40,587 nt of DNA from an uncultured Methylococcaceae bacterium (GTDB lineage Bacteria > Pseudomonadota > Gammaproteobacteria > Methylococcales > Methylomonadaceae). The notes under the pieces are model-generated. The model saw only the letters and a list, made by a program, of their open reading frames with translations, was not told where the DNA came from and searched no databases. This document shows, one piece after another, positions 25,462 to 34,984 of this stretch. The stretch spans positions 1 to 40,587 of the forward strand of contig CAIQNQ010000108.1 of NCBI GenBank assembly GCA_903873165.1, given 5' to 3'. Position numbers and translations under genes: made by a program. Position 1 is the first letter of the stretch. Each line of letters opens with the position of its first letter.

Positions 25462-28400
25462 CTACCGACCACGATGACGTAAATCTAAGGTGAACGGATA
25501 ATCCGCACTCAACTCCTCAACAGGAGGAGCCATAGCACTAGGGGCTTTATCACTCGCTTTAAAGTTTTGTAAGAACGGTTCTTCAGAAGCCACATCCCGA
25601 GTTGATGCCAATGGAGGCCTAATGATAACGCCAGGTGTGTGACCATAATCCCAGAAACGGGTCATTCGACGCGTTTCTGCCGCATAGTCATTAACTGGGA
25701 AATCATCGTAACTACGTCCACCAGGATGAGCCACATAATAAGTACACCCGCCCACTGAACGACCATTCCACGTATCAATTACGTCAAACACTAAGGGTGT
25801 ATGAGGCGCAATAGTTGGATGTAGAGCCGAAGGTGGTTGCCAAGCACGGTAACGCACACCCGCCACATACTCGCCTTTTCTACCTGTATTACGCATGGGG
25901 ACTCGACGACCATTACAAGCAATGACGTAACGCCCCTCAGTGAATCCCGTTATCGCAATTTGCACCCGCTCCACTGAAGAATCCACATATCGAGCCGTGC
26001 CAGAACTGCTCATTTCTTCACCCAGTACATGCCAAGGCTCAATAGCAAAACGCAACTCCATATCCATACCATCTATAAGTGTATTACCATAACGCGGAAA
26101 TCTAAACTCAAAAAACGGTGCTAACCATTCGAGATCAAAAGCAAACCCAGCCCGTTGCAAATCTTTAGTCACTTGACGCATATCTTCATGTACATAATGC
26201 GGCAACATAAAACGATCATGTAACTCGGTGCCCCAACGTATTAAATCATGCTTGTAAGGCTCTCGCCAGAACCACGCAATCAAAGATCTTAACAAGACAA
26301 TTTGTACTAAAGACATTTGAGCATGGGGCGGCATTTCAAAAGACCGTAATTCTAAAATGCCTAAACGCCCAGTCGAACTATCAGGAGAATACAATTTATC
26401 AATACAGAACTCGGATCGATGGGTATTACCAGTTATATCTGTTAATAAATGGCGTAATAATCTATCAACCAACCAAGGTGCAGGTACTTCACCTTCTGGC
26501 ATTTGTTGAAAAGCAATTTCTAATTCATATAACTTCTCATCACGGCCTTCATCTACTCGAGGTGCCTGACTGGTTGGGCCAATGAACATACCTGAAAATA
26601 AATAAGATAAACCTGGATGATGTTGCCAATAGGTAATTAAACTCCGGAGCAAATCGGGACGTCTTAACATTGGACTGTCTATAGGCATTTCGGCACCCAT
26701 AGTAATGTGATTACCACCGCCTGTGCCCGTATGTCGACCATCCTGCATAAATTTTTCAGTACCTAAGCGCGACAAATGTGCCTGCTCATAGATAATATGG
26801 GTTTTTTCTACTAACTCATCCCATGATTTAGATGGATGAATATTAACCTCAATCACCCCAGGATCTGGGGTTACCATCAAGCGTTCAATACGATAATCTC
26901 TGGGCGGCTCATAGCCTTCTAAGACTACGGGTGTCGCTAGGCTTTCTGCTGTTGATTCAATAGCGGCAACCAACTCTAGATAATGTTCTAAAGTAGTTAA
27001 AGGCGGCATAAAAATATGAATTCGACCATTTCTGGCCTCCACACAAAGTGCCGTATGAGGTACCTCTACTTCTACAACATTGTCCCCTACTTCTTGCGGG
27101 ATAATTTCTGGATGTTCATTTACTTTTGCTTCTATATGGCTATAGCGACGTGTCACTTCTCCATAGTAATCGCCAAGTTCAGGCAAATCTTCAAATAAAC
27201 TTTGAGGCTCCTGTGTATCACGTTTATCAAGCGCAACCCACGGCAGGCTGGCTAAAGGTAAGCGCATACCCATAGGAGAATTTCCTGGTATTAAGAACAT
27301 GACACCTCGGCGAAAATCCCAAGGACCACTTTTCCATACCTGCCCATACCAATTCCATTTAATAGGTAAGGTAAACCCCACCGGTTGATCTAAGCCCACT
27401 TCTAACAATTTTGTTAACGTTTTACGCTCAATAGAATCACTTAAATCATACTTTAATGAATCTAAATTATCAGGTAAGGTGCCTTCTTGCCATAAATGAT
27501 AAAAACGATCTTCAAAGCCTGTCACGATATATTTAGATTGCACGCCTAAACGTTGCGCTAGGGCATATACAAACTTTTGAGCTTGCTTAACAGTATGACC
27601 ATAATCTTTATTAATATCGGCTAACAAAGACGGATTACGCCAAACAGGCACTTCGTCTTTACGCCAGAAGATTCCGTACTGCCAACGAGGCAAAGGTTCA
27701 CCTGGATACCATTTACCTTGACCGTAATGCAGCATTGCACCTTTTGCAAATACATCGCGCAAACGCATGGTCAAATGTTGTGCGTGCTCACGCTTGTTTG
27801 CACCATCTGCGTGCGTATTCCATTCATCGCCTTCCATATCATCAACTGAAACGAAAGTAGGTTCTCCACCCATTGTTAATCGCACATCATCTTCAAGTAA
27901 ACGTTTATCAACGGCTTTACCTAAAGCATCAATGTGATACCACTGTTCATCAGTATAAGGTTTTGTTACTCGCGGATCCTCGTGCAAACGCTCAACGGTA
28001 TTACTGAATTCAAATTCAACTTCACATTTATCCGTACCACCGGTAACAGGTGCTGCACTTGCAGGATCAGGTGTACAAGCTAAAGGAATATGCCCCTCCC
28101 CTGCTAATAATCCTGAAGTGGGATCTAAACCAATCCAGCCCGCACCCGGAATATAAACTTCTGTCCAAGCATGTAAATCGGTAAAATCTTGTTCTGGCCC
28201 AGAAGGTCCATCTAAGGATTTAATATCTGAAGTTAGTTGCACTAAATAACCCGAAACAAACCGCGCAGCTAAACCTAAATGCCTTAAGGCCTGTACTAAT
28301 AACCAAGCCGAATCTCTACAAGAACCACTCAAGATTGTTAAAGATTCCTCACAACTTTGAATACCCACTTCCATTCGAATGTTATAACTAATCGCTTCAA

Positions 28401-28857
28401 AAATCGCACGATTAATATCAACTATAAAATTATTGATCGGTCTTTTGGTTTTATCAAACTTTTTAACCCAACCTAATAATAAGGGGCCTTTTTCAGTCAG
28501 CTCAAGATACGGCTGTAATTCTTTAAGTGTCTGTGCATCATAGTTAAATGGATAATTTTCCGCATAATCCTCCACAAAAAAGTCAAAAGGATTAATCACC
28601 GTCATATCAGCGATAACTTCTACCTCTACACTCAACTTTTGACATTTATCAGGAAATACGACTCGACCCAAAATATTACCAAAAGGATCCTGCTGCCAAT
28701 TAATAAAGTGATTTTTTGGCTCTATACGTAAAGCATAAGCTTTAATAGGAGTTCGACTGTGTACTGCTGGACGCAAACGAAATACATGGGGTGATAAGGA
28801 TACAGGTCTATCAAAACTGTATACGGTTTTGTGACGAATGGCGACACGTATGGTCAT
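25462..28857 (-). CDS. Transglutaminase plus DUF2126 putative amidoligase, large two-part protein
   Basis: 1131 residues; ATG 28857 with TAGGAAAAAG upstream. Residues 1-300 are a bacterial transglutaminase with the triad Cys180 (LSGSCRDSAWLLVQALRHLG), His229 (DLHAWTEVYIPGAGW) and Asp245 (IGLDPTSGLLAGEG). The remaining ~800 residues are DUF2126, annotated in Pfam as a putative amidoligase. Recognisable stretches are LTMGGEPTFVSVDDMEGDEW, DGRHTGTGGGNHITMGAE and LGILELRSFEMPPHAQMSL. The combination of an amide-cleaving and an amide-forming domain in one chain suits peptide remodelling. It belongs with the alpha-E/ATP-grasp/Anbu set although gltA separates them. Confidence 0.9.
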   Translation of the reverse strand: MTIRVAIRHKTVYSFDRPVSLSPHVFRLRPAVHSRTPIKAYALRIEPKNHFINWQQDPFGNILGRVVFPDKCQKLSVEVEVIADMTVINPFDFFVEDYAENYPFNYDAQTLKELQPYLELTEKGPLLLGWVKKFDKTKRPINNFIVDINRAIFEAISYNIRMEVGIQSCEESLTILSGSCRDSAWLLVQALRHLGLAARFVSGYLVQLTSDIKSLDGPSGPEQDFTDLHAWTEVYIPGAGWIGLDPTSGLLAGEGHIPLACTPDPASAAPVTGGTDKCEVEFEFSNTVERLHEDPRVTKPYTDEQWYHIDALGKAVDKRLLEDDVRLTMGGEPTFVSVDDMEGDEWNTHADGANKREHAQHLTMRLRDVFAKGAMLHYGQGKWYPGEPLPRWQYGIFWRKDEVPVWRNPSLLADINKDYGHTVKQAQKFVYALAQRLGVQSKYIVTGFEDRFYHLWQEGTLPDNLDSLKYDLSDSIERKTLTKLLEVGLDQPVGFTLPIKWNWYGQVWKSGPWDFRRGVMFLIPGNSPMGMRLPLASLPWVALDKRDTQEPQSLFEDLPELGDYYGEVTRRYSHIEAKVNEHPEIIPQEVGDNVVEVEVPHTALCVEARNGRIHIFMPPLTTLEHYLELVAAIESTAESLATPVVLEGYEPPRDYRIERLMVTPDPGVIEVNIHPSKSWDELVEKTHIIYEQAHLSRLGTEKFMQDGRHTGTGGGNHITMGAEMPIDSPMLRRPDLLRSLITYWQHHPGLSYLFSGMFIGPTSQAPRVDEGRDEKLYELEIAFQQMPEGEVPAPWLVDRLLRHLLTDITGNTHRSEFCIDKLYSPDSSTGRLGILELRSFEMPPHAQMSLVQIVLLRSLIAWFWREPYKHDLIRWGTELHDRFMLPHYVHEDMRQVTKDLQRAGFAFDLEWLAPFFEFRFPRYGNTLIDGMDMELRFAIEPWHVLGEEMSSSGTARYVDSSVERVQIAITGFTEGRYVIACNGRRVPMRNTGRKGEYVAGVRYRAWQPPSALHPTIAPHTPLVFDVIDTWNGRSVGGCTYYVAHPGGRSYDDFPVNDYAAETRRMTRFWDYGHTPGVIIRPPLASTRDVASEEPFLQNFKASDKAPSAMAPPVEELSADYPFTLDLRHRGR

Positions 28858-29062
28858 AATTTCTTTTTCCTATTGCCTAAGTTTAATTTGGCTGTGCTCC
28901 AAAAATAGAGAGCGCACAATCCACATGTTTATAATGCAAGCATAAATTGTTCCATAATTTTATTTTTGTTAGAATCAGACACTCTCGAATAGTAAATAAT
29001 AATTAGAAAAGGTTTACACATAAATTGAACCCGATCAAGATTCATTGAACTTAAAAAATTAT

Positions 29063-30109
29063 TTAATCGGAAAACCCAATATAGTTTCGATAAGGCGAAC
29101 CCGCTTTCCATGTAATAGCCTCAGTGTAATAGTGCATTAAAGCAAAATATCCCAACACTCCCACTGTAATTACTTTATGAATTTCGACGTCGAAAAAAAA
29201 TCGAGTAACAAAACTTACCAAATGATCACCATAAGCCTGCAACACGAAAGCCAACGCAAACGATGATAATGGCAAAACCCAAAATATATTAATTTTTAAT
29301 TGAGCAGCATAACGATAAAGCTGATTTTGTGGTTGCAAATAATGTTTATTATAATCATGTGTCACATAAAAAACATAAGCAGTGGCATCATGCACCAATC
29401 TGGGCACCAAAATAGCTAAAAAGTAATACTGTTGAACATAAAAATAAAAACTAACAATCACCAAAGATACATTAGCGTACAAAAACCACTTACCTGTTGC
29501 AGTTGTCACATAACGCTGGCAATATAATGCACTTAAAATCAAAGCCAAACACATTAAACTCACAATCTGTTTTAAATATGATATCTGCTGAACGTCCAAA
29601 GTATTTTTTAAAAAAATACCAATATAAATAAACAACCCAGCCGCTACACTTAAAGCTAATAAAAGATAATAAGCCCAGTTAGGCAAGCGACAAATACCAC
29701 GCGCGACACCATGCTGTTGTTTTATCACATGATAAACAGTCCATGCAGCGACTACTATATAAAATACTCTATAGGGGATAAATAAACTTCCTACCCCAAA
29801 AATTAGTGCAAGCAACAAAGTAACACTTATAATATTTTTTTTATAATACTTTATGTAATCAGGACTCCCTATCAATAAAAACGCACTGGCCAGAATATGA
29901 GGAGTACCAAATAAAATCTGAAAGAGTAAAAAATGGGTAGGAGATGAAGGTAAATTATCTTTTAAATAGGTATGCAAAAAAAAATAATCAATAAACTGAA
30001 CAAGCAAACAAAGTGGAATAATGCTATATAAGCTTAATAACAATTTAAATGAAACCGTCAATTTCTGTTTAACTGATATGGATTTAGTTTCAAAAACAAG
30101 TGCAGACAT
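29063..30109 (-). CDS. Polytopic membrane protein of unknown function with conserved-looking histidines
   Basis: 348 residues, about eight or nine hydrophobic segments. ATG 30109 has GAGGATG upstream. Histidines fall at or near membrane edges in short motifs: ILFGTPHILAS, YHVIKQQHGVARG, LVPRLVHDATAYVFYVTHDY and LMHYYTEAITWKAGSPYRNY. Such a pattern is seen in membrane metal- or haem-dependent oxidases and desaturases, but I recognise no family signature. Divergent from the HIT gene and separated by 205 bp from the DUF2126 start; that 205-bp gap holds nothing I recognise. No function is assigned. Confidence 0.75.
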   Translation of the reverse strand: MSALVFETKSISVKQKLTVSFKLLLSLYSIIPLCLLVQFIDYFFLHTYLKDNLPSSPTHFLLFQILFGTPHILASAFLLIGSPDYIKYYKKNIISVTLLLALIFGVGSLFIPYRVFYIVVAAWTVYHVIKQQHGVARGICRLPNWAYYLLLALSVAAGLFIYIGIFLKNTLDVQQISYLKQIVSLMCLALILSALYCQRYVTTATGKWFLYANVSLVIVSFYFYVQQYYFLAILVPRLVHDATAYVFYVTHDYNKHYLQPQNQLYRYAAQLKINIFWVLPLSSFALAFVLQAYGDHLVSFVTRFFFDVEIHKVITVGVLGYFALMHYYTEAITWKAGSPYRNYIGFSD

Positions 30110-30214
30110 AAATACATCCTCTGATTTTTAGTTGTTATATTTTAAATCAGTCGCTAAATTACACCGAATCATTTAATTACTTTGCCACATATTTCTTACT
30201 TTTATCTATAAGCA

Positions 30215-30637
30215 ATGACAGCATCATTTAAGTTACATCCCCGATTACAACAAGACTGCATAGGTTTAGGTCGTTTTGAATTATGCCAATTATTACTAAT
30301 GAATGATAGTCAATACCCATGGTTTATACTCGTTCCAGAAATTGCGGATATTAAAGAAATCTATCAACTTAGCAAAACCAATCGGCAACTGCTAGCTGAA
30401 GAATCTAATTATTTATCGGAAAACTTAGCTCAGCTTTATACCCCCGATAAATTAAATATTGCCGCAATAGGTAACCTAGTCCCGCAACTCCATATTCACC
30501 ATATCGCCCGTTACCAAACCGATATTGCTTGGCCAGCGCCTGTGTGGGGTAAATTCAACGCCATTCCTTATACCCAAACACAACTAACCGCCACCACTAC
30601 TACCATTAAATCTCAACTTATCAATTTAAACTCTTAA
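30215..30637 (+). CDS. HIT-domain protein
   Basis: 140 residues. The histidine triad nucleotide-binding signature is QLHIHHIARYQTDIAWPAPV, in which H-x-H-H followed by R and PAPVWG matches the proteobacterial HIT subgroup. The family hydrolyses or transfers nucleotides from nucleoside phosphoramidates and dinucleotides; substrate unknown here. First of a run of plus-strand genes, 5 bp before cstA. Confidence 0.85.
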   Translation: MTASFKLHPRLQQDCIGLGRFELCQLLLMNDSQYPWFILVPEIADIKEIYQLSKTNRQLLAEESNYLSENLAQLYTPDKLNIAAIGNLVPQLHIHHIARYQTDIAWPAPVWGKFNAIPYTQTQLTATTTTIKSQLINLNS

Positions 30638-30642
30638 ATATT

Positions 30643-32712
30643 ATGCATAAGTCTTTACGATCTACTCTTTGGATATTAATTGCCACCCTTGGTGCAACAG
30701 CAATAAGCATTATTGCCATTAGCCGAGGCGAGAGCATTAATGCACTATGGTTTATAATCGCCGCACTCTGTGTCTACAGCATCGCTTATCGCTTTTATGC
30801 CGCATGGATTGCCGCTACCGTCTTAGCTGTAGATTCAACCAGAGCTACCCCAGCGGAACGCTTCGACAATGGTCGTGATTTTGTCCCCACGCATAAATGG
30901 ATAGTATTTGGTCACCATTTTGCCGCCATTGCAGGCCCTGGCCCCTTAGTCGGCCCCACACTCGCCGCCCAATTTGGTTATTTACCCGGCACACTCTGGA
31001 TTTTGTTTGGTGCAGTATTAGGCGGTTGCGTACAAGATATGGTGACATTATTTTTATCTACACGCCGTGATGCTAAGAGCTTAGGCCAAATGGCTAGAGA
31101 CGAATTAGGGGCAATTGGCGGCACAGCGGCATTAATAGCCACCTTTTCCATTATGATTATCTTAATTGCGGTATTAGGCTTGGTCGTTGTTAATGCTATG
31201 AAGCACAGCCCATGGGCAACCTTTACAGTATCGGCAACCATACCCATTGCAATGCTTGTAGGTATTTACATGCGTTATTTACGTCCGGGACAAGTGCTTG
31301 AAGCGTCTGCTCTAGGTGTGGTTTTATTATTAATGTCGGTAGTAGGCGGTCGCTATATTGATGAACATGATAACTTACGATTGTTATTTGATCATGAAGG
31401 TTTAACGCTCGCGTGGTCTATTATGGCCTACGGTTTTGCTGCGGCCATTTTACCTGTATGGTTATTGCTTGCACCTAGAGACTACTTATCAACCTATATG
31501 AAAATAGGCACAATAACGCTCTTAGCCGTGGCTATTATTTTATTACAACCCAACATAAAAATGCCCGCGATAACCCAATTTATAGATGGTTCTGGGCCTA
31601 TTTTTGGTGGCAAGTTATTTCCCTTTGTTTTTATTACCATCGCGTGCGGTGCCATTTCTGGCTTTCATTCGCTCATTGCCTCTGGCACAACGCCTAAATT
31701 GCTGAGTAATGAACGAGATATTTGTATGATTGGCTATGGCGGCATGTTATTAGAATCTTTTGTGGCTATTATGGCCATGATTGCCGCCACCGTATTAGAG
31801 CCAGGCGTCTATTTTGCCATCAACAGTTCAGCAGGTGCCGTAGGCAGCAATGCACTGGATGCCGTGACTAAAATAAGTGCTTGGGGCTATCCAGTGACCG
31901 TTGAACAAATGGAAAATTTAGCGAAACAAATGGGAGAGACCACCTTATTTGCCAGAACAGGTGGAGCACCTTCTTTGGCGGTAGGTATGGCTAGTATATT
32001 TGGCAAAGCATTTGGAGACGGACTACTTGCCATTTGGTATCACTTTGCCATCATGTTTGAGGCCATCTTTATATTAACTACCTTAGATGCTGGCACACGT
32101 GTAGGGCGCTTTATGCTGCAAGACATGCTGGGTAATATCTGGCCAAAAATGGGGGAAACGTCTTGGACACCCTCTGTTATTTTAACTAGTAGTATTGTAG
32201 TCGCTGGCTGGGGATATTTTCTTTATATTGGGGTCATTGATCCTAATGGCGGCGTGAATATTTTATGGCCGCTCTTTGGCATCGCCAATCAAATGTTGGC
32301 AGCAATCGCTTTATGTGTTGCCACAGGCATTTTAGTCAAATCTAACAAGTTAAAACATGCTTGGATAACCGCAGCACCGCTGACATGGCTTGCCATCATC
32401 ACTACGACAGCGGCATGGCAAAAAATAGCTAGCCCAGATATAAAAATAGGTTTTTTCTCCGCCGCCACCGATTTAGCGGATAAATTAGCGTCAGGAACGT
32501 TACCTGCTGCAAAAGCGGCTATTGCACCCCAATTAATTTTTAACCTTCAACTTGATGCTTGGCTAACCCTCACCTTTGTCATCTTACTGTGGATCATTAT
32601 TTTAGATATGTTAAGAGTCTGTTGGCGTTGTGTAACAGGCAAGCCCATATTGCCTTTAACAGAGTCAGCCTATAAACCAAGTAGCCTACTTGATGATTGG
32701 GTGAGAGATTAA
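30643..32712 (+). CDS. cstA: Carbon starvation protein CstA, peptide/pyruvate-type transporter
   Basis: 689 residues with about 16-18 membrane spans. Family segments include FGHHFAAIAGPGPLVGPTLA, GAISGFHSLIASGTTPK and FEAIFILTTLDAGTRVGRFM. CstA-family transporters import pyruvate or peptides under carbon limitation. The downstream ybdD start overlaps the stop (TAATG), the usual cstA-ybdD arrangement. In a possible methanotroph a pyruvate importer could serve scavenging; that is inference. Confidence 0.94.
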   Translation: MHKSLRSTLWILIATLGATAISIIAISRGESINALWFIIAALCVYSIAYRFYAAWIAATVLAVDSTRATPAERFDNGRDFVPTHKWIVFGHHFAAIAGPGPLVGPTLAAQFGYLPGTLWILFGAVLGGCVQDMVTLFLSTRRDAKSLGQMARDELGAIGGTAALIATFSIMIILIAVLGLVVVNAMKHSPWATFTVSATIPIAMLVGIYMRYLRPGQVLEASALGVVLLLMSVVGGRYIDEHDNLRLLFDHEGLTLAWSIMAYGFAAAILPVWLLLAPRDYLSTYMKIGTITLLAVAIILLQPNIKMPAITQFIDGSGPIFGGKLFPFVFITIACGAISGFHSLIASGTTPKLLSNERDICMIGYGGMLLESFVAIMAMIAATVLEPGVYFAINSSAGAVGSNALDAVTKISAWGYPVTVEQMENLAKQMGETTLFARTGGAPSLAVGMASIFGKAFGDGLLAIWYHFAIMFEAIFILTTLDAGTRVGRFMLQDMLGNIWPKMGETSWTPSVILTSSIVVAGWGYFLYIGVIDPNGGVNILWPLFGIANQMLAAIALCVATGILVKSNKLKHAWITAAPLTWLAIITTTAAWQKIASPDIKIGFFSAATDLADKLASGTLPAAKAAIAPQLIFNLQLDAWLTLTFVILLWIIILDMLRVCWRCVTGKPILPLTESAYKPSSLLDDWVRD

Positions 32713-32909
32713 TGATTATTAAACTTAAAACGTTATGGAAAATAATTCGTCAGCTTTCAGGAGATGACGCTTACGAAGTCTACTTAAAGAACTTTGCTAA
32801 GCACCATTGTAATCATAATAATACTGATTGCTCTACACCTCTATCCAAGGCAGACTTCTTTAAGCGATGGCAAGATGAAAAATGGCAAGGTATTAAACGT
32901 TGCTGCTAA
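32712..32909 (+). CDS. ybdD: YbdD/YjiX family small protein (DUF466)
   Basis: 65 residues from the ATG at 32712, which shares one base with the cstA stop; an ATG 15 bp upstream is less likely. The pattern LWKIIRQLSGDDAYEVYLKN followed by a Cys/His cluster (HHCNHNNTDC) and SKADFFKRWQDEKWQGIKRC is typical. Always tied to CstA-type transporters and thought to assist them. Confidence 0.92.
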   Translation: MIIKLKTLWKIIRQLSGDDAYEVYLKNFAKHHCNHNNTDCSTPLSKADFFKRWQDEKWQGIKRCC

Positions 32910-32921
32910 TTTAACGCAATC

Positions 32922-33980
32922 ATGCAGACTGACTTTTTAATTATCGGCCAAGGCTTGGCTGGAAGTCTCCTAGCATGGGAACTCATCAAGCGAAACTATA
33001 AAGTCGTTATCATTGATAATGGCTTAGAAAATGCTTCTCAAGTAGCGGCAGGGTTAATTAATCCCATCACTGGGCAACGTTTTGTTAAATCGCCAGAAGT
33101 AGATTATCTCTTACCGGCAGCAAAAAAATATTACGCTGACTTAAGCACTGTATTTAAGCAAGCTTTTTATATAGAAAAGACCATGCTAAGACTATTTAAA
33201 AACCCTAGTGAAATTGAAGCTGCAAATAAACGCCTTAGCCAAGCAAATTATCAACGTTATTTGGGGCAGTTAAGCACAGCACCTAATAGCCTCAGCAACA
33301 TTAACACGCCATTTGGATTTATAGAGCAAAATCAGACTGGCTATCTATTAACTAAACCACTATTAGCCTGTTTAAAAGCTTTTTTCATCACGAATCAATG
33401 CTATCAAAAAGCAATTATTGATTATCAAGATATTCAAGTAACCCCCGTTTTACGTTGGCGTAATATTACTGCGCAACATATCGTTTTTTGCGAAGGCTAT
33501 CATGCCATCAATAACCCTTGGTTTTCTTGGCTACCTTTTCAATTAGTTAAGGGGGAGATTTTAACCCTTCGTCACTCCATGCCAATTTCAGATAACATAC
33601 TTAACTTTGGCAACTGGATTATTCCCCTTGATAAGCAGTTATTCCGTATCGGTGCGACCTTTGATAGAGAAAACATAAACAACATTCCAACTGAATTAGC
33701 TAAAAATAGCTTAATAAAGTCATTGCAGTCCATATCACTTTCATTAACAAATAATAATGTGATCAATCATCAGGCAAATGTCCGCCCCTGTACCCTAGAT
33801 AAACAGCCGTTTATTGGTCATCACCCTTTACACCCACAACTCTCAATTTTTAATGGTTTTGGCGCAAAAGGTAGCTTACAACTACCTTGGTATAGCCAAC
33901 AATTTGCCGAGGCTTTGTTTAAAAAAATCCCAGTTCCCTCTTCTATCAATCGCTATTATGCAACGCATTTCACTGCTTAA
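32922..33980 (+). CDS. FAD-dependent oxidoreductase (DadA/ThiO-like fold)
   Basis: 352 residues. N-terminal FAD-binding motif LIIGQGLAGSLLAWELIKRN, then VAAGLINPITGQRFVKSPEV. The C-terminal segment NVRPCTLDKQPFIGHHP with NGFGAKGSLQLPWYS closes the flavin site. Resembles amine/amino-acid oxidases; the substrate cannot be told. Starts 12 bp after ybdD and overlaps the next gene by 23 bp. Confidence 0.82.
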   Translation: MQTDFLIIGQGLAGSLLAWELIKRNYKVVIIDNGLENASQVAAGLINPITGQRFVKSPEVDYLLPAAKKYYADLSTVFKQAFYIEKTMLRLFKNPSEIEAANKRLSQANYQRYLGQLSTAPNSLSNINTPFGFIEQNQTGYLLTKPLLACLKAFFITNQCYQKAIIDYQDIQVTPVLRWRNITAQHIVFCEGYHAINNPWFSWLPFQLVKGEILTLRHSMPISDNILNFGNWIIPLDKQLFRIGATFDRENINNIPTELAKNSLIKSLQSISLSLTNNNVINHQANVRPCTLDKQPFIGHHPLHPQLSIFNGFGAKGSLQLPWYSQQFAEALFKKIPVPSSINRYYATHFTA

Positions 33981-34542
33981 CATCGCTCACAACGCCATTA
34001 AAGAACGTGTCCAACTCAATGACGTTGTGATTGATGCAACTATTGGTAATGGTCACGATACTTTGTTTCTTACTCAGCAAGTTGGCCCACTAGGTTTAGT
34101 TTTTGGTTTTGACATACAACAAGCAGCCATTGAATCAACTATAGAACGCATCAAAATACATTCTCATCTTGATTGTTTAAGATTATTTCATACTAGTCAT
34201 GAAAACATGGCCGAAAAAATCCCACAGCAGTTTCACGGTAAGATTTCTGCAATTATGTTCAATCTGGGTTATTTACCTGGAGGCGATAAATCCATGATCA
34301 CCGCTTCACACTCAACCCTAAACACCTTGAACACGGCCTGCTCACTCATTAGCGATAAGGGCATCATTACCGTATTAGCTTATCCTGGTCATAAAGGCGG
34401 GGACATAGAGACAAGGGATATTAAAACTTGGTGTCAGCAATTAAATAAAGACAAATTTCAAGTGAATATTATTGCCAGTGCAGTTGCCAATGAGACGGCA
34501 CCAATGCTTTTTGTTATTCGTAAACAGACTAATACCAACTAA
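33958..34542 (+). CDS. SAM-dependent methyltransferase, putative rRNA methylase family (YtqB-like)
   Basis: 194 residues from the ATG at 33958, overlapping the oxidoreductase stop; a start 144 bp upstream would read through unrelated coding sequence. Motif I is VIDATIGNGHDTLFLTQQVG, then FGFDIQQAA, and IMFNLGYLPGGDKSMIT is the family's N-L-G-Y-L-P-G-G signature. VLAYPGHKGGDIET follows. The target is not known from sequence; the family name does not prove rRNA methylation. Confidence 0.85.
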   Translation: MQRISLLNIAHNAIKERVQLNDVVIDATIGNGHDTLFLTQQVGPLGLVFGFDIQQAAIESTIERIKIHSHLDCLRLFHTSHENMAEKIPQQFHGKISAIMFNLGYLPGGDKSMITASHSTLNTLNTACSLISDKGIITVLAYPGHKGGDIETRDIKTWCQQLNKDKFQVNIIASAVANETAPMLFVIRKQTNTN

Positions 34543-34600
34543 TTCAGTAACAATCTGGTATTATCTCGGGCGTTTTGTTCACAATAACTTTAGGAAATCT

Positions 34601-34915
34601 ATGACCGAATTTAACAATGTATCAATTGTCAAAAAAGCGAATGTCTACTTTGGTGGCAATGTCTCAAGTCGCACTATCCACTTTGCAGATGGCTCCATTA
34701 AAACCTTAGGCTTTATGTTGCCAGGAGAATACGTCTTCAATACCACCGATAAAGAACTTATGGAAATTATTGATGGTGATCTTGAGGTCTTATTACCTGA
34801 CACTGCTAAATGGCTAAAGGTGAATGGTGGCGAAGCGTTTAATGTGCCTGCTCATAGTGCCTTCACTGTAAAAATCAACACACCCACTGACTATTGCTGC
34901 TCGTTTATTAAATAA
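34601..34915 (+). CDS. ppnP: Pyrimidine/purine nucleoside phosphorylase PpnP
   Basis: 104 residues, a small cupin formerly DUF1255/YaiE. ATG 34601 follows TAGGAAATCT. Diagnostic segments are VYFGGNVSSRTIHFADGSIK, KTLGFMLPGEYVFNT and FNVPAHSAFTVKINTPTDYC. Splits nucleosides to base and ribose-1-phosphate. The 58-bp gap before it could hold its own promoter; the terminator at 34937 ends the unit. Confidence 0.93.
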   Translation: MTEFNNVSIVKKANVYFGGNVSSRTIHFADGSIKTLGFMLPGEYVFNTTDKELMEIIDGDLEVLLPDTAKWLKVNGGEAFNVPAHSAFTVKINTPTDYCCSFIK

Positions 34916-34936
34916 CTCTGTAAAATCAACAGGCAT

Positions 34937-34971
34937 AAAAAAACCGGACTGCATTGAAGTCCGGTTTTTTT
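34937..34971. terminator. Bidirectional intrinsic terminator between ppnP and ctpA
   Basis: A-rich, ACCGGACT, loop, AGTCCGGT, then seven T: a strong stem with A and T tracts on both sides. It serves ppnP (plus) and ctpA (minus), whose stops lie on either side. Confidence 0.92.
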
Positions 34972-34984
34972 AGTTTAGAAGAAA

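Noticed and set aside
28929-29111. A 60-codon minus-strand ORF beside the membrane-protein gene
   Set aside because: It overlaps the end of the membrane-protein gene in another frame, has no ribosome site and resembles no family.
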